A stretch of 64,000 nucleotides of DNA. Source: Methylococcaceae bacterium. Its GTDB lineage: Bacteria > Pseudomonadota > Gammaproteobacteria > Methylococcales > Methylomonadaceae. Below are positions 55,316-63,854 of this stretch, in pieces. Within the stretch, counting starts at the first letter, position 1. Each line of letters starts with the position of its first letter. The translations under genes and the position numbers were made by a program. The notes under the pieces are model-generated. The model searched no databases. It was not told the DNA's origin and saw nothing but the letters and a program-made list of their open reading frames with translations. The stretch spans positions 1 through 64,000 of the forward strand of contig DAOUSN010000003.1 in assembly GCA_030627205.1 (NCBI GenBank), given 5' to 3'.

Positions 55316-57053
55316 GTTGAGTTAATCCATCTGCCACTAACTCAGTGATATTATCACCTGTTAGCGCATTTAAAAAAGTCACTAATGCTTGTATTTCTGA
55401 GGCATTAAGATTTAAAGGTTGAATTAATGGCGACAAGGTTTCATTTGCAATTCCACCTCGATTATAAAATTCAACCACTTGTTGTAACGTATTAAATTTA
55501 CCATTGTGCATATAAGGTGCCGTTAAAGCGATATTACGTAAACTGGGAGTTTTATATTGCCAACGATGTTTTGGATTTTGGGTGATTTCATATAAACCTA
55601 AATCATTAGCTTTTTTTTCAGCAACACTATTAATAATCTCAGTTTTTACTTTAATAAAAAAACCTTCAGCCATTTGAATAGAACGATAATTTGATATATT
55701 TACCATAGAATCCGCAAAACCGATCCCTGTATTATGCAATTTTTGATCAGTAAATAAAGCATCATGAGTATTGAATTGATGACAAACCGAACAGCCTGCT
55801 TTACCTTTAAATAACTCAAAACCTTGTTTTACCTGTGCGTTAACCGCATCTTTCTGATGGCCATAATACCAACGGTCGAAAGCAGAGTTTGCCGAATTTA
55901 AAGTGCGCTCATAACTAGCAATTGCTTTGCCAATATTTTCCATATTGATGGCGTTTGAAAATGCAGCTTCAAATAAACCTTGATAATCAGCTAAGGTTTT
56001 AATTTTCTCAAGTAACCAGCCTATTGAAGGATTACCCATTTCATTAGTGGCTAATAATGGCGACCACACTTGTTGTTCTAAAGAAAATTCACGCCCATCA
56101 TGAAACAGTCGTTTAAAATAGCCAACATTATAAAGTGTCTGAGCATTACGACGTACTGTTTGCCCTTCAATCCCTACCGCTGTTGCCATTTCATTACTAC
56201 CAAAACCTTGATCTGGAATATGACACATGGCACAAGAAATCGTATTATTTAACGATAACCGTCGATCATAAAATAACTTTTTACCCAATTCAATTTTTTT
56301 CTTAGTTAGAGGATTATTTTTTGGAATAACTAAAGCAGGCAAACCTAAAGGAATATTAACTGATAGAGTGGATTTATTATACTTTATCGGTATGGGTTTA
56401 TTAACAGGATGTTCTAATAACAGGGTTTTAATATCGTTAATCAAGGTATCAGTATGTAAAAACGACACGCTGTAAATATTGCGAATTTGTCGGCGGTTAT
56501 CAATTAAAAAGACGCGCAAAAGATGTGAAAATGTGCCTATAAACTTTCCATTCTTATCAACTATTTTTTGTAAATTTTGTTGATAATGTTTTAAAATAGG
56601 CTGTAATTGCTCCTCAGATTCTGTCGTTAAAAATTGCCAATTAACTCCAGAAAAACTTCGCCCATATTCTGCCATCACCGCTGGTGTATCATGCTGTGGA
56701 TTAAAGCTCATGGTTAATAGTTTAACTTTATTTTTCAACTCAGGCTGTGTTTTTAAACGTGATTTTAATTGGTGTAAAACCGATGTTGCTAATGGACACC
56801 CATTGATATCAGAGCAAGTTGAATAAATAAAACTGATGACTATCACCTTATTATCAAATAAGTCATATAAGCTTTGAGTTTTAGCGTGAATATCTAAGAC
56901 TTCTCCATCCTCAGCTAATCCCAATAGCGGCAACTCATAACTTCCCACTAAAGGTGCGTCAAATTTTAATGGGCTATAACCCATCGCTAATGTATCCGCT
57001 TGTACGGGTATTAAACCGCACCAGCAAAAGAGAATAATGACTAAATAGCCCAT
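55305..57053 (-). CDS. SCO domain fused to MauG/cytochrome c peroxidase-like di-heme domain
   Basis: 582 residues. Signal peptide to about residue 19. Residues 30-215 form an SCO/SenC thioredoxin fold: Cys80 and Cys86 in FIYSTCSDINGCPLA, spaced by five residues instead of the common three, and a conserved His177 (GTFSHLLRVFLID), together a copper site. Residues 235-575 form a di-heme peroxidase of the MauG/CcpA type, with haem-binding CAMCH (274-278) and CSVCH (421-425) and TPSLRNIALTAPYMHNGKF. In known mtoX loci the SCO and mauG genes are separate; here they are one reading frame. It follows SBP56 with a one-base overlap, so it is a likely maturation factor for it. Confidence 0.9.
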   Translation of the reverse strand: MGYLVIILFCWCGLIPVQADTLAMGYSPLKFDAPLVGSYELPLLGLAEDGEVLDIHAKTQSLYDLFDNKVIVISFIYSTCSDINGCPLATSVLHQLKSRLKTQPELKNKVKLLTMSFNPQHDTPAVMAEYGRSFSGVNWQFLTTESEEQLQPILKHYQQNLQKIVDKNGKFIGTFSHLLRVFLIDNRRQIRNIYSVSFLHTDTLINDIKTLLLEHPVNKPIPIKYNKSTLSVNIPLGLPALVIPKNNPLTKKKIELGKKLFYDRRLSLNNTISCAMCHIPDQGFGSNEMATAVGIEGQTVRRNAQTLYNVGYFKRLFHDGREFSLEQQVWSPLLATNEMGNPSIGWLLEKIKTLADYQGLFEAAFSNAINMENIGKAIASYERTLNSANSAFDRWYYGHQKDAVNAQVKQGFELFKGKAGCSVCHQFNTHDALFTDQKLHNTGIGFADSMVNISNYRSIQMAEGFFIKVKTEIINSVAEKKANDLGLYEITQNPKHRWQYKTPSLRNIALTAPYMHNGKFNTLQQVVEFYNRGGIANETLSPLIQPLNLNASEIQALVTFLNALTGDNITELVADGLTQPII

Positions 57054-58372
57054 TATTTTTTAACTTTTTCCGAATATAAAGCATACGCACCAAAACGCAT
57101 TTGATGCGCTCTACCTAATTTTTCTTTAATAAAATCAATGCTAAATTGAGGAGTTAACTTTTTACCATCCCAATGAAATAATTTCAAATATTGTTCATTG
57201 TCATTGGCTTTTTTATCCCAATTAGATAATAATGATGAGGTATAATATAAACGTTTACCATCCCAGCTAGATGAGACCATATTAACTTGTTTTCCAATTA
57301 CTTTTTCATAAACTTGCTTAGGCTTAAACGGATCTGAAATATCAAAACCACGGGTTTTACCATCCATAAATGTATTCACCCATAACATCTGGTCATCACT
57401 CTGAATTGAAATATCAACAGGTAATGGAATTTTGCTTGGGTCGCCAATATTAGCTACGTCTTTTGCCTGCCACTCACCTGCTTTGTCTTGATGAATGAGC
57501 CAAATTTTTGAGGTTAATGCGGTAGTGGTAAAACAATATTCATGTTCAGGTTTAATTGCACAACGAATTTCTAAAGGCGCACCAGTTACGTCTAACACTT
57601 TTTTCGGTTGACGCGTATGTAAGTTCCAAACAACCACAGTATTACCAAATTGCTGCATTGCCTTGGAATCATTTAGCATTTTTCCAAAATCCATCATATA
57701 ATTATTCCAGCCTGTAAATGAGGAGGTAAACAAAACATTTTTACTGGGTAAAGCACGGACATCATAACCAAATCCATCGGCATATTTACCAGATTTTATT
57801 GCCCCTTGTAAATCTTTATCCGTAGGCATCCAATAGGTTTTAATATACTCACCTGCATTGGTATATTCTACTAAAGCCGTGTTTCCACCGTGATTTTTAT
57901 GATTGGATAACCCTGTAATTAACATTCGTCCTGGTAAAGCATAAGTAGTATGAGGACCGACAACACCCCCACTTTTAGCGACAAAATCAGTAATGGTTTT
58001 ATACAACACAGGTTTAGCAGGATCGGTATGTACATCAAAAATAAAAATTTTATTGGTATCTAGTCCTCCTGCCCATAAATAATGGCGGTCATCAGTAAAA
58101 CCTGAATGATGGGCTTCATTGCGACCTCCTACCGACAGTGAATTAATAACTTTACCGTAATTTTTAGATTTTGGGTTAACCGCAACCGTGACGAGTTTAT
58201 CTTGTTCATCTCCCAAACCTTTAATACCTAATGTCCATACATAAACAAAATCTTCTTGCCCTTGAATTTTTACCATGTAAGGCGACATACAGGTTTCATC
58301 CGCTTGGACATTAGTTACAACTCCCACGCTTAATGCTAAAGATATTGATAAAAATAGTGATTTTAATTTCAT
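57053..58372 (-). CDS. mtoX: Periplasmic SBP56-family protein, probable methanethiol oxidase
   Basis: 439 residues. Signal peptide (FLSISLALSVGVVTNVQA, cleaved near residue 24). The rest is a beta-propeller of the selenium-binding-protein-56 family: ETCMSPYMVKIQGQEDFVYVW, NEAHHSGFTDDRHYLWAGGLD, GVVGPHTTYALPG and HNLHTRQ-like repeats, with EIRCAIKPEHEYCF. Methanethiol oxidase oxidises CH3SH to formaldehyde, H2S and H2O2 and is a copper enzyme in Hyphomicrobium. The neighbouring SCO-MauG fusion and TetR regulator support that role. Whether this protein is active on methanethiol needs biochemistry. A GAC-N5-GTC site lies 26 bases ahead of the ATG. Confidence 0.82.
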   Translation of the reverse strand: MKLKSLFLSISLALSVGVVTNVQADETCMSPYMVKIQGQEDFVYVWTLGIKGLGDEQDKLVTVAVNPKSKNYGKVINSLSVGGRNEAHHSGFTDDRHYLWAGGLDTNKIFIFDVHTDPAKPVLYKTITDFVAKSGGVVGPHTTYALPGRMLITGLSNHKNHGGNTALVEYTNAGEYIKTYWMPTDKDLQGAIKSGKYADGFGYDVRALPSKNVLFTSSFTGWNNYMMDFGKMLNDSKAMQQFGNTVVVWNLHTRQPKKVLDVTGAPLEIRCAIKPEHEYCFTTTALTSKIWLIHQDKAGEWQAKDVANIGDPSKIPLPVDISIQSDDQMLWVNTFMDGKTRGFDISDPFKPKQVYEKVIGKQVNMVSSSWDGKRLYYTSSLLSNWDKKANDNEQYLKLFHWDGKKLTPQFSIDFIKEKLGRAHQMRFGAYALYSEKVKK

Positions 58373-58397
58373 GGTTTTCTTCCTCTGTTTTATTATT

Positions 58398-58410
58398 AGA
58401 CTGGTCGTCT
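58398..58410. promoter_or_regulatory. Putative TetR-family operator upstream of mtoX
   Basis: AGACTGGTCGTCT is an inverted repeat with arms AGAC and GTCT around five bases. A near-identical site occurs upstream of the tetR gene (59073-59085). Only two core positions and the first base differ between them. Location 26 bases before the mtoX start, in its likely promoter, fits repression. Confidence 0.7.
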
Positions 58411-58470
58411 TTATTATATTTTTTGCTGTAAGTTATTATTTTATTGCGTGGTTATAAATTTTTTATAAAT

Positions 58471-59061
58471 TCAAACACAAAAATAATCCCCTAGTAAATA
58501 GTTACAACATTCTTTTAAAGGCTGAACTGAACGCTCAATTTTCATGCGTAATAACGCACCTTGCCAAAGATTGACTAATAAATCAGCCATAAGAATGACA
58601 CTTAAATCTTGGCGTATTGTGCCTTGTTGTTGAGCCGCTAATAAACCCTGCTGTAAACAATCTCTATAATTACCAACAGCATCCACTAACGCTTTTCGGC
58701 ATAAATCACTGCTATCCCCCATTTCTCCCATAAAATTACCCAATAAACAACCATCTTGAAAATCATTAGCGGCTGACGCTTTAATTAAATGTTCAAAATA
58801 GTTTTGTAAGCTCATCAATGCATTTTCGGGGTTTTCCTGTAAATATTGCTGTAATTGTTCAATAAATGGATGAATATAATGCAAAGTCACTTCGGCTGCA
58901 AAGGCTTCCTTACTGGAGAAATAATGGTAAAAAGATCCTTTGGGAATATTAACGGCCTCTAAAATTTCCTTTAACCCAGTACCATGATAACCTTTAGCCA
59001 TAAACAACTCGACACCTTTATCAAGTAACTGCTGATGATTGTGTAAATTTTTTTGTACCAT
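58471..59061 (-). CDS. TetR/AcrR-family transcriptional regulator
   Basis: 196 residues. N-terminal helix-turn-helix (GVELFMAKGYHGTGLKEILEAV, NIPKGSFYHYFSSKEAFAAEV) followed by an all-helical ligand domain with several cysteines (FQDGCLLGNFMGEMGD). The C-terminal GCLLGN motif resembles the AcuR/NemR-type subgroup. It reads into mtoX with a 98-base gap. The paired operator-like sites predict that it represses itself and mtoX and is relieved by a thiol, sulfide or electrophile; ligand unknown. Confidence 0.9.
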   Translation of the reverse strand: MVQKNLHNHQQLLDKGVELFMAKGYHGTGLKEILEAVNIPKGSFYHYFSSKEAFAAEVTLHYIHPFIEQLQQYLQENPENALMSLQNYFEHLIKASAANDFQDGCLLGNFMGEMGDSSDLCRKALVDAVGNYRDCLQQGLLAAQQQGTIRQDLSVILMADLLVNLWQGALLRMKIERSVQPLKECCNYLLGDYFCV

Positions 59062-59072
59062 TACTTATTATC

Positions 59073-59085
59073 CGACCAGTCGTCT
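59073..59085. promoter_or_regulatory. Putative TetR-family operator upstream of tetR
   Basis: CGACCAGTCGTCT, with GAC-N5-GTC arms, begins 12 bases before the tetR ATG. Same orientation and near-same sequence as the mtoX-proximal site, so autoregulation is likely. Confidence 0.7.
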
Positions 59086-59354
59086 TTAAAAGCAAGTATA
59101 TAAAAATTTATCTTTCTAAATATTTTAAAGATTGTTATTATTTTATTAACTTATTGGCATTGATTCTGATTTTTTATTATTTACATTCCAATACCTTTTA
59201 GAACATATTTTTGTCATATTATAGTGGCATACTTTAATCTCTATTAATCGTAACTGTACGCAATTTAATACCACTTTCAACCATCATAAGCTTATAATAT
59301 TGCTTGTGGTCATAATTAATCTAATTTAGTGAAAAGAATAAACTTGAAACGAAA

Positions 59355-60206
59355 ATGAATATACTACACATCTCAGATATGCACTTTGGTACTCGTCACT
59401 GGCTCGGAAAAAGTGAATTATTGTTAGAAAAACTAAACAGCTATACAGCTGATATTGTCATCAACACTGGCGATAATACCACTGATGCTCTAGAAAATGA
59501 ATTTGAAGCGGCTGGAAAATTTTTGAAGACAATTAATTGTCAACACGTTGTTTCAATTCCTGGGAATCATGATAAACGAAATATGCGAAGTGCTGATTAT
59601 TTTCGCCAATATATTGAAGACATCGAAGTTGTTCGCCCATTAAATCGTGATAAATGTAAAAAGAGGAATATCTTTCTTGATGGAAATACCAATGGCATAA
59701 AGGAACATTTTACTGACATCAATTTTCTTAAAAACATCACAATCAATGGTGAATCCTTATTAATAGTGTGCTTAGATTCCAATTCACTCTATAAAGATAA
59801 CGGTTTTGTAGATAATGAAATATTGAAAACACTTTCTCATGCGATTAACAAATCGAGTTACGATAAAATAATTTTGCTAACTCACCACTCTATTTTAGAT
59901 ACTGATTCAGATCCTCTTTTCAATTCCAGAATCGTTGTCGAGTTTGTCAAAGAACATAATATAGAACATGTTTTCTGTGGTCATACGCATCATTTATCAA
60001 TAATGCGCTCAACCGACCTCTATCACAAACACTCCTTTACTCAATATAAGAATGGGTCACTATCAAGTGGCAATACACTCAACGATACAAATATGTTTCT
60101 GTTCTATAAAAACTTTGACACTAAAGCAATGGAAATCCACGTAGTTAGAGCTATTATTGAAAATAAATGCCTGAGATTTAAAGAGGAAATAATTACCATT
60201 TACTAA
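59355..60206 (+). CDS. Calcineurin-like metallophosphoesterase
   Basis: 283 residues. All metal-binding motifs are present: HISDMHFG (Asp8, His10), NTGDNT, IPGNHDKR, LTHHS and CGHTHH. No signal peptide, no membrane segment. The substrate could be a cyclic nucleotide, a phosphodiester or nucleic acid end. It starts a tight plus-strand group with an AAA ATPase 21 bases downstream. A 293-base gap separates it from tetR. Codon use and base composition look like the neighbours. Confidence 0.85.
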   Translation: MNILHISDMHFGTRHWLGKSELLLEKLNSYTADIVINTGDNTTDALENEFEAAGKFLKTINCQHVVSIPGNHDKRNMRSADYFRQYIEDIEVVRPLNRDKCKKRNIFLDGNTNGIKEHFTDINFLKNITINGESLLIVCLDSNSLYKDNGFVDNEILKTLSHAINKSSYDKIILLTHHSILDTDSDPLFNSRIVVEFVKEHNIEHVFCGHTHHLSIMRSTDLYHKHSFTQYKNGSLSSGNTLNDTNMFLFYKNFDTKAMEIHVVRAIIENKCLRFKEEIITIY

Positions 60207-60227
60207 TAAAATCATTAAGGTAATAAA

Positions 60228-61568
60228 ATGCGTATTCAAAAATTACAGCTTAAAAATTTTCGATGTTTTGAAACATTAGATATAACGTTTCCAAACTCTA
60301 ATTTAGCAATTTTTATTGGTTTGAATGGATCTGGGAAAACGGCGATATTTAATGCTATTGAGTCAAGTTTTGCCAATTTTCCAGAAATTATTGTTCCAAG
60401 ACTAACGTCCGACTTTGATGAAAAAAAATTTAAAGAATTAACACAAGAAGAAATTAATGAAACTAGACTTGGGGAAATTAAATTTAGTGCTGAGGATATT
60501 TCAATCAACGCCTCTGAAACTTCGATTGAAAGCTGTTTAAAAAATGAGGATAAAATGGTTTCATGGAAAACCGTTTATGCTAAAAATAATCCACAATCCT
60601 GTGCAATTTCAATCACTCATCAAAGTAACTTTACAGATAAAAACCAAACTCATCTTTTTAACAGATTTATTTGTATTGCTTACGATGCTGTTAAAACAAA
60701 AGCCAACATTCATACAATAGATTGGAGGGGATCATATTATTCTACGTTTGATAAGTTTAAAGGCTGGTTTATAGAAGAAGAAAACATAGAAAATGAACTC
60801 ATTAATGATAAAAAAGATTTTAGTTTTACCAATCCAAAATTAAATGTTATTAGAAAAGCAATGCATTTATTTTTAAACGAATTACTCAATGCTAATTTTC
60901 ATGACCTTAAAGTTAAAAGAATTTATCATGCAACAGAAAGCATGGGAACATACGAAGAAGAAATAAAAAAATATGAAAGCTTTTTAACCATTAAACATGA
61001 TGATAAAGTATTAAAATTAACACAACTATCCGCAGGACAACGCATATTATTAGATTTAGTGGGAGATATATCCTATAGACTGGTTATTTCTAATCGTGAC
61101 CTGAAAGAAAACCATGATTATTCTAATACCGTTTTAGTATCAACGGGGATTGTTTTAATTGATGAAATAGATTTACATTTACATCCTCAATGGCAAAGAG
61201 AGGTATTACCAGCTTTACAAAAAACCTTTCCGAATATTCAATTTATTGTTACCACTCACTCTCCCTTAGTATTAAGTAAAATAGATAAAGATAATATATT
61301 TATATTGAAAAATAATAAATTATATCAACCTTCTAGTAATTCTATTGGACGTGATTCTAGTGATATTCTTGAAGAAATTATGGATATATCGCCACGTCCC
61401 AAAGAGATTGAAGATTTATCAAAAAGTTACTTTTCTTTAATTAATAAAAACTTATTTGATGAGGCTAATAAAGTTCGTCAACAACTTTCAGAAAAATTAG
61501 ATCCTCAAGATCCCATTTTCATTAGAGCAGATGCAGTAATAACACGTAAAAAGTTATTAAGACAATGA
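60228..61568 (+). CDS. AAA/ABC-type ATPase, Septu PtuA-like
   Basis: 446 residues. RIQKLQLKNFRCFETLDITF starts a RecF/SMC-like ATPase. Walker A is GLNGSGKT (31-38), signature-like LSAGQRI, Walker B with GIVLIDEIDLHLHPQW and the TTHSPLVLSKI switch. This AAA_21-type layout is the one found in Septu PtuA and retron-associated ATPases. The stop overlaps the start of the HNH gene by four bases (61565-61568). With an HNH protein next to it, the likeliest role is defence; alternatives are overcoming lysogenisation defect-type or repair ATPases. No reverse transcriptase lies nearby. Confidence 0.82.
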   Translation: MRIQKLQLKNFRCFETLDITFPNSNLAIFIGLNGSGKTAIFNAIESSFANFPEIIVPRLTSDFDEKKFKELTQEEINETRLGEIKFSAEDISINASETSIESCLKNEDKMVSWKTVYAKNNPQSCAISITHQSNFTDKNQTHLFNRFICIAYDAVKTKANIHTIDWRGSYYSTFDKFKGWFIEEENIENELINDKKDFSFTNPKLNVIRKAMHLFLNELLNANFHDLKVKRIYHATESMGTYEEEIKKYESFLTIKHDDKVLKLTQLSAGQRILLDLVGDISYRLVISNRDLKENHDYSNTVLVSTGIVLIDEIDLHLHPQWQREVLPALQKTFPNIQFIVTTHSPLVLSKIDKDNIFILKNNKLYQPSSNSIGRDSSDILEEIMDISPRPKEIEDLSKSYFSLINKNLFDEANKVRQQLSEKLDPQDPIFIRADAVITRKKLLRQ

Positions 61569-62269
61569 AGTATATTAACAAAAAGTCTTCACCACCAAAA
61601 TTTGAACAATGGAAAAAAGAATATCAACTTACAGAAACTCATTTATCAGCAATAACATCGTTAGAAAATGAAAAAAATAAAATTTGGGGGAAATTTTCAG
61701 GCGAAATAAAAACGAAGGTCAAAGAGTTGTTACTGAATGAGCAAAGCTTTATTTGTTGTTATTGTCAACAGCGTATTAAAGCAGATAAACAAACGACTAT
61801 TGAACATTTTATTGCTAGAGATGTTGATCCAACAAAGATGTTTGATTATGATAATATTTTTGTTTAAAGAAAAAACCTACCTAAAGCAGAACGAATACCC
61901 TTACATTGTGACCGAAAAAAAGGAAATACTTCGCTTCCAATCAACCCATTAGATAAGTTATGTGAATCACATTTCAGCTATTCTTTTAATTTTGACTCAA
62001 AGAAACCTAAAATATTGATAGAGTATCAAACACCAAAAGGTAGTAATGCCATCCAAATATTAAATTTAAATATTCCTCATCTTGCTACATTACGTGGAGC
62101 AGAAATAGCAGGGTTTATTTTTGATGAAAATGACGATTTATTACCCACTGAAGATATAGAAAAATTACTTTCAATTATAAAGCAAAAACAAAATGATAAA
62201 TTTCACCCCTTTTGTGTGGTTTTAGAATGTATTTTAAAAAAATTTTTATTAAATGAGTTTCCATCATGA
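61565..62269 (+). pseudogene. HNH endonuclease (PtuB/TIGR02646-like), broken by an in-frame stop
   Basis: The frame from 61565 gives 100 residues with the first Cys pair CCYC (residues 64-67) and IEHFIARD, then TAA at 61865-61867. The same frame continues after it with LHCDRKKGNTSLPINPLD (His-Cys near 61904) to a stop at 62267-62269, a typical HNH-protein second half. Between 61865 and about 61903 the other frame gives a better family-like reading (KEKTYLKQNEYP). Thus two compensating indels, one near 61865 and one near 61898-61902, explain the data. The second part has no convincing start: the 62015 frame opens only at TTG. Either a pseudogene or a sequencing error; the ATPase gene itself is intact. 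Confidence 0.8.
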
Positions 62270-63042
62270 GTCAAACCATTCACCCAACCGCAGTTATTGA
62301 AGACAATGTGATTTTAGGCAAAAATATTATTATTGAGGCATTTGCTGTCATAAAATCAAATGTAAAAATCGGCGATGATTGTAAAATTCGCACTCATGCG
62401 GTCATAGAATCGTTTGTAGAAATGGGGCAAGGAAATGAAGCACACCCTCATGTTGTTCTTGGAGCAGTGCCTCAAGATACCAGTTTCGATGCTGATACTA
62501 TTTCTTGGTTAATTATCGGTGATAATAATAATTTCCGTGAAGGCTTTACTGCTCATAGAGCTACCATAGAAAATGGTAAAACCATAATTGGCTCAAACTG
62601 TTATTTTATGAATAATAGTCATGTTGCTCATGATTGTAAAGTTGGTGATAAAACTATTTTTGCAAATAATGTTGCAATAGGTGGCTTTGTCGAAGTTGGA
62701 GACCATGTATTTATGGGAGGTGCAGCAATCGTACATCAGTTTTGTCGCATTGGTTCGTATGCGATTGTTCAAGGAACAACTGGATTAAATAAGGATGTAA
62801 TCCCCTTTATGCTCATTGCCGGTTACCCAGCTAAACATTATCGTTTAAATACCATCGGTTTAAAACGTGCAGGAATAAAAGGTGATGACTATAAAGTTTT
62901 ATCATCAGCTTTTCGGTTATTAAAAAATAAACAATCGTTAGCTGAGTTAAATGAAACCAAAGAACTACGTTACCTAAAAGAGTGGTTGGCAGTAAAATCC
63001 AAACGCGGTGTTCATGGTTTTATTTCAGTAGATAAACATTAG
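62266..63042 (+). CDS. LpxA-like acyl-ACP--UDP-N-acetylglucosamine O-acyltransferase paralogue
   Basis: 258 residues. Left-handed beta-helix hexapeptide repeats throughout (IHPTAVIEDNVILGKNI onward). The catalytic His of LpxA corresponds to His122 in NNSHVAHDCKVGDK. The C-terminal helical part is present but shorter and diverged (LKRAGIKGDDYKVLSSAFRLL). The true lpxA normally sits in lpxD-fabZ-lpxA-lpxB; here it is alone between the defence-like cassette and mutM, so it is more likely a second, specialised acyltransferase. ATG overlaps the HNH stop by four bases; it overlaps mutM's end by four as well. Confidence 0.82.
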   Translation: MSQTIHPTAVIEDNVILGKNIIIEAFAVIKSNVKIGDDCKIRTHAVIESFVEMGQGNEAHPHVVLGAVPQDTSFDADTISWLIIGDNNNFREGFTAHRATIENGKTIIGSNCYFMNNSHVAHDCKVGDKTIFANNVAIGGFVEVGDHVFMGGAAIVHQFCRIGSYAIVQGTTGLNKDVIPFMLIAGYPAKHYRLNTIGLKRAGIKGDDYKVLSSAFRLLKNKQSLAELNETKELRYLKEWLAVKSKRGVHGFISVDKH

Positions 63043-63854
63043 TTTTGACATTGTGGACAAAAATAACTTGCACGTTGAGCAAGAGTTATTTTCTCAATAG
63101 GGGTTTTACATTGATAACACTGTTGCCCATTTCGACCATAAACCTGTAACGATTGACTAAAATAACCCGGCTTACCTTGTTCATTAACAAAATCTTTTAA
63201 AGTTGTTCCTCCTTGCTCAATTGCCTGTTGTAAAACTGTTTTAATCGTTAATGCAAGCGTTTGATATTCAGTCAAAGAGACGTTTCCTGCGGCTCTTTCT
63301 GGATGAATTCCAGCATTAAATAACGATTCACTGGCATAAATATTCCCCACGCCAACGACAATATGCCCATCCATAATGAAACTTTTAATGGCTTTTCGTC
63401 GTTTAGTAGCCCGTTGATACAGATATTCACCATCAAAATCAGTGGTTAATGGTTCGGGACCTAAAGTTTTTAATAAACGATGATTATAAACATCTCCTTC
63501 TCCCCATAAAACTGCTCCAAATTTACGCGGGTCATTGAAACGTAAAATAGTGTTATCAGCAAAAATAAAATCAACATGGTCATGCGAAGTAATTACTGTA
63601 TCGCTATTAACAATGCGTAAACTTCCTGACATACCTAAATGTAAAATAATGCTTCCTGATGTCGTAGTTAACAAACAATATTTACCCCGTCGAGTAACAT
63701 TATCAATTTTTAAACCAATGATTGATGATGGAAAGTCATCAGGGATTTTCCAACGTAATTGTGACTCTCGAACCACAACATCATCAATTATTTTATTTTG
63801 TATGTGTGGACGAATCCCATTACAGATGGTTTCTACTTCAGGTAATTCAGGCAT
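63039..63854 (-). CDS. mutM: Formamidopyrimidine-DNA glycosylase
   Basis: 271 residues. Removes 8-oxoguanine and nicks the site. After Met removal, the catalytic Pro2 and Glu3 are in MPELPEVETI. VTRRGKYCLL holds the conserved lysine, GVGNIYASESLF is the helix-two-turn-helix, and the zinc finger is CYQCKTPIEKITLAQRASYFCPQC. It is convergent with the LpxA-like gene and overlaps it by four bases. Upstream 146 bases to the window end hold no gene. Confidence 0.97.
   Translation of the reverse strand: MPELPEVETICNGIRPHIQNKIIDDVVVRESQLRWKIPDDFPSSIIGLKIDNVTRRGKYCLLTTTSGSIILHLGMSGSLRIVNSDTVITSHDHVDFIFADNTILRFNDPRKFGAVLWGEGDVYNHRLLKTLGPEPLTTDFDGEYLYQRATKRRKAIKSFIMDGHIVVGVGNIYASESLFNAGIHPERAAGNVSLTEYQTLALTIKTVLQQAIEQGGTTLKDFVNEQGKPGYFSQSLQVYGRNGQQCYQCKTPIEKITLAQRASYFCPQCQN

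Noticed and set aside
61862..61880. Programmed ribosomal frameshift at TTTAAAGAAAAAAC in the HNH gene
   Set aside because: Two opposite shifts would be needed within 40 bases, and the slippery bases are not aligned with the reading frame as -1 sites require. Decay or sequence error is simpler.
61737..61952. Separate small gene covering the middle of the HNH locus
   Set aside because: Only its central part makes family sense; it is the other frame of the broken HNH gene, not an independent protein.
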